Shown piece after piece: positions 50,875 through 59,094 of a DNA stretch of 64,000 nt (positions are counted from its first letter, which is position 1; each line of letters starts with the position of its first letter). Under the pieces are notes generated by a model that had not been told where the DNA came from, made no database searches, and saw nothing but the letters and a program-made list of their open reading frames with translations. Both the position numbers and the translations under genes were made by a program. Source of the stretch: Ereboglobus sp. (GTDB lineage Bacteria; Verrucomicrobiota; Verrucomicrobiia; Opitutales; Opitutaceae); the NCBI GenBank assembly GCA_029974595.1, contig JARKRC010000072.1, forward strand, positions 1-64,000, in the 5' to 3' direction.

Positions 50875-52413
50875 ATGAAAACCCTAACCAAAACAAAGCT
50901 CGCCGTCACGCTGGCCCTCCTCGGCGCGGCGCTTTCGTGTCCCGCCTTCGCCGCGCCCAAGGAACCGCCCGCGACGCTGAAACCCGTCGGGAAAATCATC
51001 GCGCGCCCCTCATCCGAGGGCGTCAGTCCGCGCCTCGGCATCGGCTTTGAAAAACTCGACCGCAATGTTTTCGATCCCGAAAAAGCCTATGACAAAGTCG
51101 GCGCGCTCGGCGTCAAATGGGTGCGCATCCAATCCGGCTGGCAGCGCACGGAAAAAGTCCGCGGCCAATACGATTTCGCGTGGCTCGACGCCATCGTGGA
51201 CAATCTCATCAAGCGCGGCATGACCCCGTGGCTCAACCTCTGCTACGGCAACGAACTTTACAGTCCCGAGGCCAAAAAATACTACGGCGCCGTCGGTGTT
51301 CCGCCCATCAAGACGGAGGAAGAGCGCCGTGCGTGGGCCGCGTATGTCACCGCCACGGTGCGGCATTTCAAGGGCCGCATCCCGCTCTACGAAATCTGGA
51401 ACGAGCCCACCGCGGCCAACTGCTGGAAACACGGCGTCAATCCGACCGAATACGGAGAGTTTGTCATCGCCACCTCCAAGGCCATCCGCGCCGCCGACCC
51501 CGCGGCGCAAGTCGCCGGCGGCGTCACGTCCGGCGCGCTCGCGCACATCCCCTTCATGGCCGCCGCCCTCGAAACCGGCATGGCCGCCCACCTCGACATA
51601 TTCACGTATCACTATTACGCGCTCACGGAGCTCGGCTACGCGCACCGTTACGAGGCGATGAAGGCGCTCGTGCGCTCCTACAATCCCGGCATCAGGATCG
51701 TGCAGGGCGAATCCGGCACGCAATCGCGCCCCGACGGCCGCGGCGCGCTGCGTTTCCGCGCCTGGACTCCGCAGAACCAGGCCAAGCTGCTCCTCCGGCA
51801 CCTCGTCGCCGATCTTTCGTTCGACGTCGAGTTCGCCTCTTATTTTTCCACGGTTGACATGATCGAAGCGCTCGACGGCAAGGTCGGCGAAAAAGCCTCG
51901 TATCTCGACTACGGCTATTTCGGCGTCCTCGGCGCGGACTTCGACGCCGACGGCCGCTCTACGGGCGAATACACGCCCAAGCCCGCCTACTACGCGCTGC
52001 AAAACCTCTGCGCCGCCTTCGCATCCGACGTCACCACGGGCGTCCTCCCGCTGCAAATCATCCCCGGCGAAAGCGCCTACGGCATGGAAGCCGGGTTTGC
52101 CGATTCCCCGTTGCAAACCCTCGGCTTGAAAAAGGCAAACGGCGCGCGGGGTTTTCTTTACTGGAACGCCACCGATCTGCTGACGACGAGTTTCGAGAGC
52201 ACAACCACGATGATATTCGCCAAGCTCCCGCAGCCCGTGCGACTGGTCGATCTGATGACCGGCGACGTTTACGAAATTCCGGGCAAAATGCTGGTCAAAT
52301 CGAAGTTCAAAAACAGCGACGGCTGGACGCTCAACAACATCCCGGTGAAAGATTATCCCCTGCTTTTGACCTTCGGCGATTTCATCCCCTTCGAGCCGCG
52401 CAAGGCCCAATAA
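50875..52413 (+). CDS. Secreted clan-A glycoside hydrolase (GH39/GH5-like)
   Basis: The start MKTLTKTKLA gives a signal peptide (to AFAA, about 27). The 512-residue protein has a TIM barrel with VKWVRIQSGWQRTEK, YEIWNEPTA (acid/base Glu177), TYHYYALTELG and IVQGESGTQSR (nucleophile Glu280), then a C-terminal beta domain (about 390-512). The NEP and E-at-strand-7 pattern defines clan GH-A; GH39 and related families are closest, as far as I can judge. It is the last gene of the operon, 41 bases after the DUF218 gene, and should assist in breaking down the same polysaccharide. Confidence 0.85.
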   Translation: MKTLTKTKLAVTLALLGAALSCPAFAAPKEPPATLKPVGKIIARPSSEGVSPRLGIGFEKLDRNVFDPEKAYDKVGALGVKWVRIQSGWQRTEKVRGQYDFAWLDAIVDNLIKRGMTPWLNLCYGNELYSPEAKKYYGAVGVPPIKTEEERRAWAAYVTATVRHFKGRIPLYEIWNEPTAANCWKHGVNPTEYGEFVIATSKAIRAADPAAQVAGGVTSGALAHIPFMAAALETGMAAHLDIFTYHYYALTELGYAHRYEAMKALVRSYNPGIRIVQGESGTQSRPDGRGALRFRAWTPQNQAKLLLRHLVADLSFDVEFASYFSTVDMIEALDGKVGEKASYLDYGYFGVLGADFDADGRSTGEYTPKPAYYALQNLCAAFASDVTTGVLPLQIIPGESAYGMEAGFADSPLQTLGLKKANGARGFLYWNATDLLTTSFESTTTMIFAKLPQPVRLVDLMTGDVYEIPGKMLVKSKFKNSDGWTLNNIPVKDYPLLLTFGDFIPFEPRKAQ

Positions 52414-52448
52414 AAACACCCGGCCCGACCGCGCCTCCATTTTTCCAC

Positions 52449-53282
52449 TTGCCCGATTCGTCGCGCGGCCAAGCATTTGCGCCCGTGCTTCCAGAAACCG
52501 ACTATCGCATAAAGCTCCCGGCCTTCGAGGGCCCGCTCGATCTCCTCCTTTTCCTCATCCGGAAAAACGAGATCGACATCTACGACATCCCCATCGAATC
52601 GGTCACGCGTCAGTATATTGCCGTCCTCAAATCCCTCAAAGAACTCGACCTCGAAATCGCGGGCGATTTTTTCGTCATGGCCGCCACGCTCATGGAGATC
52701 AAGAGCCGCATGCTCCTGCCCAAGGGCCAGCACGCCGTCGATCCCAACGCCACCGACGACGACGCCATCGACCCGCGCTACGAACTCGTCCACCAGCTCC
52801 TCCAATATAAAAAGTTCAAGGAAGCCGCGCAGGAACTCCAAAACCTCGCCACGTTCAACCACGACAAGCTCCCCCGCCTCGTCCAATCCGACGCCCCCTC
52901 GGAAAACGAACGCCCCCTCAAGAACGTCGATCGCATCGAACTCTGGAACGCCTTCAACATCATCCTGCGCCGCCTCGCCGAAAAACTCGTCGTCGGCGAA
53001 ATCAAGGACGAGCAAGTCACCGTCGCCGACCAGATGGAACACATCCTCGAACGCATCAAGACCGCAAAATCCTTCATCTTCTCAAGCCTCTTCCCCGGCA
53101 AAACCACGCTCCGCACCCTCGTCGCCACTTTCATCGCCGTCCTCGAACTCACCCGCCTGCGCAAACTCCGCATCCAGCAGGACGAGGCCTACGCCGACAT
53201 CCTCTGCACCGCCGTCGAGGACGAGCCCGAAAATCCGCCCGCCGGGGAGCTTACGTCGGAGTTCGACGCGCCAGCCGCCTGA
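52449..53282 (+). CDS. scpA: Segregation and condensation protein A
   Basis: The 277-residue kleisin of the bacterial SMC-ScpAB condensin begins at a TTG (MPDSSRG). Its N-terminal SMC-neck-binding region reads YRIKLPAFEGPLDLLLFLIR, then KNEIDIYDIPIESVTRQYI and FFVMAATLMEIKSRMLLP. The C-terminal winged helix includes AKSFIFSSLF and FIAVLELTRLRKLRI...DEAYADI. All are hallmark ScpA segments. It starts 35 bases after the glycosidase and may be read through from that operon, though its role is in chromosome organisation. ScpB is not in the window. Confidence 0.95.
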   Translation: MPDSSRGQAFAPVLPETDYRIKLPAFEGPLDLLLFLIRKNEIDIYDIPIESVTRQYIAVLKSLKELDLEIAGDFFVMAATLMEIKSRMLLPKGQHAVDPNATDDDAIDPRYELVHQLLQYKKFKEAAQELQNLATFNHDKLPRLVQSDAPSENERPLKNVDRIELWNAFNIILRRLAEKLVVGEIKDEQVTVADQMEHILERIKTAKSFIFSSLFPGKTTLRTLVATFIAVLELTRLRKLRIQQDEAYADILCTAVEDEPENPPAGELTSEFDAPAA

Positions 53283-53290
53283 TTCTACCT

Positions 53291-53322
53291 CGACATAAAT
53301 CGACTTAAGCCGGTTTATGTCG
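53291..53322 (+). promoter_or_regulatory. Hairpin covering the start codon of the basic-tailed protein gene
   Basis: CGACATAAA (53291-53299) and TTTATGTCG (53314-53322) are perfect 9-base complements separated by 14 bases. The right arm contains the ATG of the next gene, so the folded RNA would hide the start codon. It could also end the scpA transcript, although it has no T-tract. Confidence 0.6.
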
Positions 53323-53733
53323 AAATTCCGCATTCAACAAAACCTTGCGCCCGCCCGCGCCGCGACCACCCTCTTCCCCGTGACCCAGCCGTCCTCCAAC
53401 GACAAATCGCCAAAACGCCGCCCATCCAAGCGCAAACCCGCAAAACCCGTCGCGAAAAAGGACAAGCCCGCCGCGCCCGCCATCAAAAAATCCGCAAAAA
53501 AACCCGCCGGCGCATCCGTGCTCCTTGGTCTTGGACTCGATAACAACGACGGACACAAGCGCATCACCACCAGCGAGCAATTCGCCATCCTCGGCGGCTC
53601 CGAACAAACCCACGCCCGCATGACCGAAACCGTCGTCAAAACCTTCGAGGAACTCAAGAAACGCGGCAAACACCTCTCCCAAGTCGAACGCGTCGAACTC
53701 GCCGAAATCCTCCACAAAGCCACGCCACGTTAA
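53317..53733 (+). CDS. Small protein with Lys/Pro/Ala-rich basic tail and conserved C-terminal helix
   Basis: The 138-residue protein has a basic N-terminal half (about 30-67) of repeated KPAKP/KK units like histone H1-type tails. A C-terminal region of about 65 residues (RITTSEQFAILGGSEQTHAR, then MTETVVKTFEELKKRGKHLS) looks like a folded helical domain. No cysteines or membrane segments are present. I do not recognise a named family. Its place between scpA and trxA, and the basic tail, suggest DNA or RNA binding, perhaps in chromosome organisation. Its start codon lies in a hairpin. Confidence 0.65.
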   Translation: MSKFRIQQNLAPARAATTLFPVTQPSSNDKSPKRRPSKRKPAKPVAKKDKPAAPAIKKSAKKPAGASVLLGLGLDNNDGHKRITTSEQFAILGGSEQTHARMTETVVKTFEELKKRGKHLSQVERVELAEILHKATPR

Positions 53734-53737
53734 AAAA

Positions 53738-53859
53738 GTAGAAATTAGGAATTAGAAATTAGAAAGTCCAAGCTCCCGCCATCCATGCCCTTGACGCATT
53801 CCATATTCTCAAGTCATCTCTTATTCCGCACTTCCTAATTTCTAATTCATACTTCCTAC
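53738..53859. repeat. 30-bp imperfect inverted repeat around a 62-base core, MITE-like
   Basis: The arms are 53738-53767 and 53830-53859; 26 of 30 positions pair. Each arm contains AATTAGAAATTAG. The AT-rich element fills the gap between the basic-tailed protein gene and trxA, in otherwise GC-rich DNA. I see no open frame in it. Confidence 0.75.
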
Positions 53860-53868
53860 TTTCCCATC

Positions 53869-54189
53869 ATGTCCGCCAATATCGCCGATCTTACCACCGA
53901 CACCTTCAAAACCGCCATCGCCTCGGGCACCGTCCTCGTTGACCTCTGGGCTCCCTGGTGCGGCCCTTGCAAAGCCATGGCTCCCATCCTCGACGAACTC
54001 GCCAAGGACCTCGCCGGTAAAATCACCATCGCCAAGCTCAACGTCGACGATCACGGCGCCGTCGCAGCCGAATACAATGTTCGCGCCATCCCGACCTTCC
54101 TTGTTTTCAAAGACGGCAAACTCGTCGACACCCTCGTCGGCATGCAGTCCAAGGCCGGTTTCACCGCCAAACTCCAGCCTCATCTCTAA
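53869..54189 (+). CDS. trxA: Thioredoxin
   Basis: The 106-residue cytoplasmic protein has the redox site WCGPC (residues 30-34) in VLVDLWAPWCGPCKAM, and the cis-Pro in VRAIPTFLVFKDGK. Length and all family positions match thioredoxin 1. It reduces protein disulfides using thioredoxin reductase, which is not in this window. A clear terminator follows, so it is transcribed alone or as the last gene. The AT-rich repeat upstream may contain its promoter. Confidence 0.97.
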   Translation: MSANIADLTTDTFKTAIASGTVLVDLWAPWCGPCKAMAPILDELAKDLAGKITIAKLNVDDHGAVAAEYNVRAIPTFLVFKDGKLVDTLVGMQSKAGFTAKLQPHL

Positions 54190-54223
54190 GCGGCGTCCGC
54201 TCTATTTCCGTGACACACACGGC

Positions 54224-54255
54224 GCCGGTCAAAAAGACCGGCATTTTTTATTTTT
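54224..54255 (+). terminator. Rho-independent terminator after trxA
   Basis: GCCGGTC-AAAAA-GACCGGC is a perfect 7-bp stem, followed by ATTTTTTATTTTT. It isolates trxA from topB. Confidence 0.92.
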
Positions 54256-54376
54256 ACAACTATTTGGTTTCCAATGCCTTTGTCTTTCATTTTCCCCCGC
54301 TGTTTTTACAGGCTGAAAAAAACAAAGCCTTGAAATTCACGCGACGCCCCCTTACCCGCTCGCCCCGTAAAACATT

Positions 54377-57241
54377 ATGAAGTCACTCATCATCGCCGAA
54401 AAGCCCTCCGTCGCAGCCGATCTTGCGCGAGCCCTTGGCAAAGTCCCCAAAAAAGGCGATCACTACGAAAACGACCGCTACGTCATCGCATCCGCCATCG
54501 GACACCTCGTCGAACTCCTGATGCCCGAAGACATTGACAAAAAGAAATACGGCTTCTGGCGCCTCGAAACCCTCCCCATCATTCCCAATCAATTCGACCT
54601 CAAGCCCATAGGCGACACCAAGGATCGCTTCGGCCAGCTCAAGAAACTCCTCGCGCGCAAAGATATCGACGAAGTCATCAACGCCTGCGACGCCGGGCGC
54701 GAAGGTGAGCTCATCTTCACTTACATATATCAGCTTGCGAAATCCAAGCTCCCCGTCCGCCGCGCCTGGATGCAAACCATGACCCCTGGAGGCATCCGCG
54801 ACGCCTTCGAGGAAACGCGCCTCCGCACCTCCGCGCAAATGGCCGGCCTCGCCGACGCCGCCCGCTGCCGCTCCGAATCCGACTGGCTCATCGGCATCAA
54901 CGGCACCCGCGCCATCACCAAGCGCATGTTCGGCTCCCGCGCCGGCAACGTCGCCAGCGTCGGCCGCGTGCAAACCCCCACCCTCGCCCTCGTCGTCACC
55001 CGCGAACTGGAAATACGCAATTTCATCCCCCGCAACTACTGGCGCATCACCGCCACCTTCGCCGTCGCCAACGGCGCCTACGAAGGCGTCTTCCAACGCC
55101 CCAACTTCAAGAAGGCCGAAAACGACGAGCACGACCGCATCGACCGCATTTGGGACAAGGCCGACGCCGACGCCGTTCTCGCCGGCTGCCAGGGCAACCC
55201 GCCCGCCGCCGTCACCGAGGAGAAAAAAGCCGCCACGCAAGTCGCTCCCCGCCTCTACGACCTCACCACCCTCCAGCGCGAAGCCAACAACCGCCTCGGT
55301 CTCTCCGCGCGCCGGACGCTCCAGATCGCGCAGGCGCTCTACGAGAAGCACAAGATGATCACCTACCCCCGCACCGACTCGCGCGCGCTTCCCGAGGACT
55401 ACATCCCCACCTGCAAAGCCACCCTCCAGGCCCTCGAAGGCGACCTGGCCCCTCACGCCCAAAAAGCTCTCTCCGAAGGTTATGTGCGCCCCAACAAACG
55501 CATCTTCAACAACGCGCAAATCTCCGACCACTTCGCCATCATCCCCACCGGCTCCGAATACAAAAACCTCGACGACACGGAGGCGAAAGTCTTCGACATG
55601 ATCGCCCGCCGCTTCGTCGCCGTGTTCTATCCCGCCGCCGAATACGACGTCACCACCCGCATCAGCACCATCGCGCAAAAGCACCAGTTCAAAACCGAGG
55701 GCAAGGTCCTCACCAACGCGGGCTGGCTCGCCGTTTACGGCAAAACCGCCATCGACAACGAAGAAAATCAGGGACGCGAAACCCCGCGAAACGGCGAAGC
55801 CGCCAAAAAATCCGCCGCCCTTCCCGCCCTCACCCCCTCCGACAACAACCAGGCCAAAACCCTCGACACCAAACTCCACGCCGAAACCACCAAGCCGCCC
55901 CCTCGCTACACCGAAGCCACGCTTCTCTCCGCGATGGAAGGCGCCGGCAAACTCGTTGACGACGAGGACATGGCCGACGCCATGAAAGAACGCGGCCTCG
56001 GCACTCCCGCCACCCGCGCCGAAACCATCGACGGCCTCATTTACCAGAAATACATGGAACGCGGCGGCGAGCGTCAGCGCGAACTCATCCCCACGCCCAA
56101 GGCCGAGGGCCTTCTCGAATTCCTCTCCGCCGTCGGCGCCGAAGCCCTCACCAAGCCCGACATGACCGGCGAGTGGGAATACAAGCTCCGCCTCATGGAG
56201 CACAACAACTTCACCCGCGAAAAATTCATGCAGGAAATCGTCGATGTCACCAAAGGCATCGTCGATCGCACGAAAAACTTCGAGGAGGACGAATCCACCG
56301 CGCGCATCACCGACATCATTTCCCCGACCGACAACCAGCCGATGAAGGAAACCCTGCGCGCCTACAAATCGCAGGACGGTGCCCTTGTCATCTACAAGGT
56401 CATTACTGGCCGCAAGATCGAGAAAGACGAGGTCCGCCGGCTCGTCGCCAACGGCGAAATCGGCCCGCTCGACGGCTTCGTTTCCCCGCGCACCGGCAAC
56501 CGCTTCCCCTCCAAGCTCCGCATCATCGACGACCCGAAAATCGACGGCCAGAAAAAGGTCGATCTCGATTTCGGCAACAAAATCGATCTCACCGCCCTCA
56601 CGCCCGTCTGGACCGATCCAAAAACCGGCGAGGAACTCTGCGAAGCGCCGACAAACTACATCCTCCGCAAACGAAACGAAAAAGTCGCGGGCGGTTACGA
56701 GCAGACCTTCAGCGTCGGACGCCTCATGTGCCAGAAGCCCATTGAGCCCGCGCAAGCCATAAAACTCGTCACCGAAGGCAAAACCGACCTCATCCGCGGA
56801 TTCACCTCGAAAAAAGGCCGCCCCTTCGACGCCTTCCTCCTGCGCAAAGGCGCGAAAATCGCATGGGAATTCCCGCCCCGCGCCCCGAAAGTCGGCAAGG
56901 ACGGCAAACCCGTCGAACGCAAGGCCAAGGCCGCGCCCGACCTCGCCAAGGCGAAAAAAATCTCCGACAGCAAGGCCCACGAAAACGGCACGCTCTACGA
57001 AACCGCCGGCAGCTACCTCGTCGCCAAGCCCGGCGCGAACGACGAGCCGCGCGTGGTCTTCGAGTGCAAAAAGAAAATCTGCGAAAAGGAAATTCCCCTC
57101 GCCGAAATCCAGCAGCTCCTCGCCGACGGCAAAAGCAACCTCATCGAAGGTTTCGTCTCCAAGCGCGGCAGCCGTTTCAACGCCTACCTCGTCCTCTCCA
57201 AGGACAGGAAAAAAGCCGATTTCGAATTCCCGCCGCGCTAA
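54377..57241 (+). CDS. topB: DNA topoisomerase III (type IA)
   Basis: The 954-residue enzyme relaxes and decatenates DNA. The TOPRIM domain (1-150) has IIAEKPSVAADLA (catalytic Glu8) and NACDAGREGELIF (acidic DxD-type triad). SVGRVQTPTLALV precedes the catalytic Tyr330 in MITYPRTDSRALP. The family's GLGTPATRAETIDGLI is present. The C-terminal 250 residues hold three copies of a unit of about 40-100 residues: LDGFVSPRTGNRF, IRGFTSKKGRPFDAF...EFPPR and IEGFVSKRGSRFNAY...EFPPR, the topoisomerase C-terminal repeat. It is much longer than E. coli TopB because of these. The strong terminator ahead implies its own promoter. Confidence 0.96.
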   Translation: MKSLIIAEKPSVAADLARALGKVPKKGDHYENDRYVIASAIGHLVELLMPEDIDKKKYGFWRLETLPIIPNQFDLKPIGDTKDRFGQLKKLLARKDIDEVINACDAGREGELIFTYIYQLAKSKLPVRRAWMQTMTPGGIRDAFEETRLRTSAQMAGLADAARCRSESDWLIGINGTRAITKRMFGSRAGNVASVGRVQTPTLALVVTRELEIRNFIPRNYWRITATFAVANGAYEGVFQRPNFKKAENDEHDRIDRIWDKADADAVLAGCQGNPPAAVTEEKKAATQVAPRLYDLTTLQREANNRLGLSARRTLQIAQALYEKHKMITYPRTDSRALPEDYIPTCKATLQALEGDLAPHAQKALSEGYVRPNKRIFNNAQISDHFAIIPTGSEYKNLDDTEAKVFDMIARRFVAVFYPAAEYDVTTRISTIAQKHQFKTEGKVLTNAGWLAVYGKTAIDNEENQGRETPRNGEAAKKSAALPALTPSDNNQAKTLDTKLHAETTKPPPRYTEATLLSAMEGAGKLVDDEDMADAMKERGLGTPATRAETIDGLIYQKYMERGGERQRELIPTPKAEGLLEFLSAVGAEALTKPDMTGEWEYKLRLMEHNNFTREKFMQEIVDVTKGIVDRTKNFEEDESTARITDIISPTDNQPMKETLRAYKSQDGALVIYKVITGRKIEKDEVRRLVANGEIGPLDGFVSPRTGNRFPSKLRIIDDPKIDGQKKVDLDFGNKIDLTALTPVWTDPKTGEELCEAPTNYILRKRNEKVAGGYEQTFSVGRLMCQKPIEPAQAIKLVTEGKTDLIRGFTSKKGRPFDAFLLRKGAKIAWEFPPRAPKVGKDGKPVERKAKAAPDLAKAKKISDSKAHENGTLYETAGSYLVAKPGANDEPRVVFECKKKICEKEIPLAEIQQLLADGKSNLIEGFVSKRGSRFNAYLVLSKDRKKADFEFPPR

Positions 57242-57323
57242 ATGCGCATCGGAAAGGGCCAAGGAAGCCGTCGCCGCGTGCCCGTGCCTGGCGCCGGCAA
57301 TGCAACAGGATTCCCGTTGTGTT

Positions 57324-58865
57324 TCAGACTTTGCCCCGTCGTGCTTCGAGCCGGGTGCGGATTTCCATTGCCTTCGCTTGCGTCAGCGGAAACTTCGCAA
57401 GGGCGAACAATCCGACAAGCAGGCCCGTGATTGGCACGGCGGCCAGCAGGATGCGTATCAAGAGCATCGTGCCGGGGGTTTGGTTGCCGCCCAGATTCTT
57501 GTCGAATCCGACCCAGTCCAAAACCGATGTCGAGACGAGCGCGCCGAGCGCCATGCCGACTTTCATCACCCACGAGCCGCATGATGCAAACGCGCCCTCG
57601 CGCCGTTTTCCCGTTTGCAACTCGTCGTAGTCAATCACATCCGCGCCGATGGACGCTATCATCATCCAGAAACCCGCGCTGCAAAACGAGATGAGCCCCG
57701 ATGCGAGGATTTGCAGCCATTTCACGTGCGGCGTGTAGAGCCACCACGTCGAGACAAACACCGCGATTCCCATCACGAACACGCACACCATGCTGTGGCG
57801 TTTGCCGAGCCGGCGCGAAATGGCCGCGAACACGGGAACGCCGAGCAGCCCCACGAACATGTAGGCGAGGCCCATCTTGAAATTGTAGGTGTTGCCTTCG
57901 GACTGGTTGCCCGCGCTCACGTAAAATACGGTCAGCGTCACGCCCAGCGCGTTGACCACGCTCAGGCCCATTTGATACGCCACTTGAATCACCAGCTGGA
58001 TGCGAAACGGACGGCACGCGAAGGTCTTTCGGATCGTTTCAAAAAACGGGATCTTCTCCGTGTTCGTCGCTATCAGTTTGTTGTAGTAGCGTTCGCGGAC
58101 CAGCGCGGCGCACGAGAGGCCCATCACCACGACGATCGCACCGCAGATGATCAGAAACATTTGCGAGCCGAGCAGGATGTTCGGTTGCACGCCGCCGGGC
58201 GCGTCTTTCCACGCATCGAAGGAAGTGAAGAGCGATTTCAAGCGTGAAAGCGCGTTTTCGGGCGTCGCGCCAATCCACGCGCTCCGGGTGAAAAACAGGC
58301 CCGCGAAAAACAAGCCCGCCTCGGGCAGTTTCTGGATGATGTTTTTATAGGAAAAAAGCGACGTGCGCTCATGGTAGTCGGGCGTCATTTCATTGCCCAG
58401 GCTTTGGTAGGGCATGTTGAAACAACTCACCATCGGCAGATAAATCGCCGACGAGAGCAGCATGAACCAGAAATAATTCGAAACGCCAAACGTGTCCCCC
58501 CAGCCCATCGTGACCGCGAGCAGAAAGGGCAGTCCGATGCCTGCGAGCACCGCGCCCGCATACATGAAGGGGCGGCGGCGTCCGATGCGCGTGCGCGTGT
58601 TGTCCGAGAGCCAGCCGAAGAACGGATCGGAAAACGCATCGATCGCGCGGTTCAGGAAGAGCGCGATGCCCACGAGCGTCGGCGCCACGCCCATGTGGAA
58701 CACAAACACTTGGAGCGCGATGTTCGGGTAAAGCCAGTGGCCCCACATGTCGATGAACGTGCCGAGTCCGTAGCCGATTTTCTGGCGCGCGGGCACGCGA
58801 TCGGCGGCGGCGATGACGTAGTCTTTGTTTATATTCCGGGCTGATGAGCCGAAGAGTGAAGGCAT
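57324..58865 (-). CDS. MFS transporter of the glycoside-pentoside-hexuronide (GPH/MelB-like) family
   Basis: The 513-residue inner-membrane protein has the GPH signatures: RQKIGYGLGTFIDMW, DAFSDPFFGWLSDNTRTRIG (Asp-rich loop after helix 2), RRRPFMYAG and PYQSLGNEMTPDYHERT. It has about 12 helices, with an extended central loop (about 200-260). GPH members import sugars with Na+ or H+. It is divergent from a XylR-type regulator with 229 bases between. GH130 follows the regulator, which suggests a manno-oligosaccharide or similar substrate. It converges with topB. Confidence 0.9.
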   Translation of the reverse strand: MPSLFGSSARNINKDYVIAAADRVPARQKIGYGLGTFIDMWGHWLYPNIALQVFVFHMGVAPTLVGIALFLNRAIDAFSDPFFGWLSDNTRTRIGRRRPFMYAGAVLAGIGLPFLLAVTMGWGDTFGVSNYFWFMLLSSAIYLPMVSCFNMPYQSLGNEMTPDYHERTSLFSYKNIIQKLPEAGLFFAGLFFTRSAWIGATPENALSRLKSLFTSFDAWKDAPGGVQPNILLGSQMFLIICGAIVVVMGLSCAALVRERYYNKLIATNTEKIPFFETIRKTFACRPFRIQLVIQVAYQMGLSVVNALGVTLTVFYVSAGNQSEGNTYNFKMGLAYMFVGLLGVPVFAAISRRLGKRHSMVCVFVMGIAVFVSTWWLYTPHVKWLQILASGLISFCSAGFWMMIASIGADVIDYDELQTGKRREGAFASCGSWVMKVGMALGALVSTSVLDWVGFDKNLGGNQTPGTMLLIRILLAAVPITGLLVGLFALAKFPLTQAKAMEIRTRLEARRGKV

Positions 58866-59094
58866 GATATCGGGGAAAAAATGTGTCCGGGATCCGGGCG
58901 CTTTGTGTTTTGCGCGCCGATTGCCCGATTAACGAATTGATTAGCATTTTAACAAGCCTTCTTCGTCGGAACCATTATTTCCCGAATCACCTTGTTTAGA
59001 TTGTTTGCCTGTTCCCAAAGCCGATGTTCCCCGCGCGGGCACGCTCTCCACAACTTGCTTGCGCCGGAAGACGCAAGCCGCATTTTGCGCAACA

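Noticed and set aside
54383-57262. 959-codon open frame on the minus strand opposite topB
   Set aside because: It mirrors topB almost exactly, encodes Gly/Val/Phe/Glu-rich sequence without domains, and is what GC-rich codon bias produces on the complementary strand.
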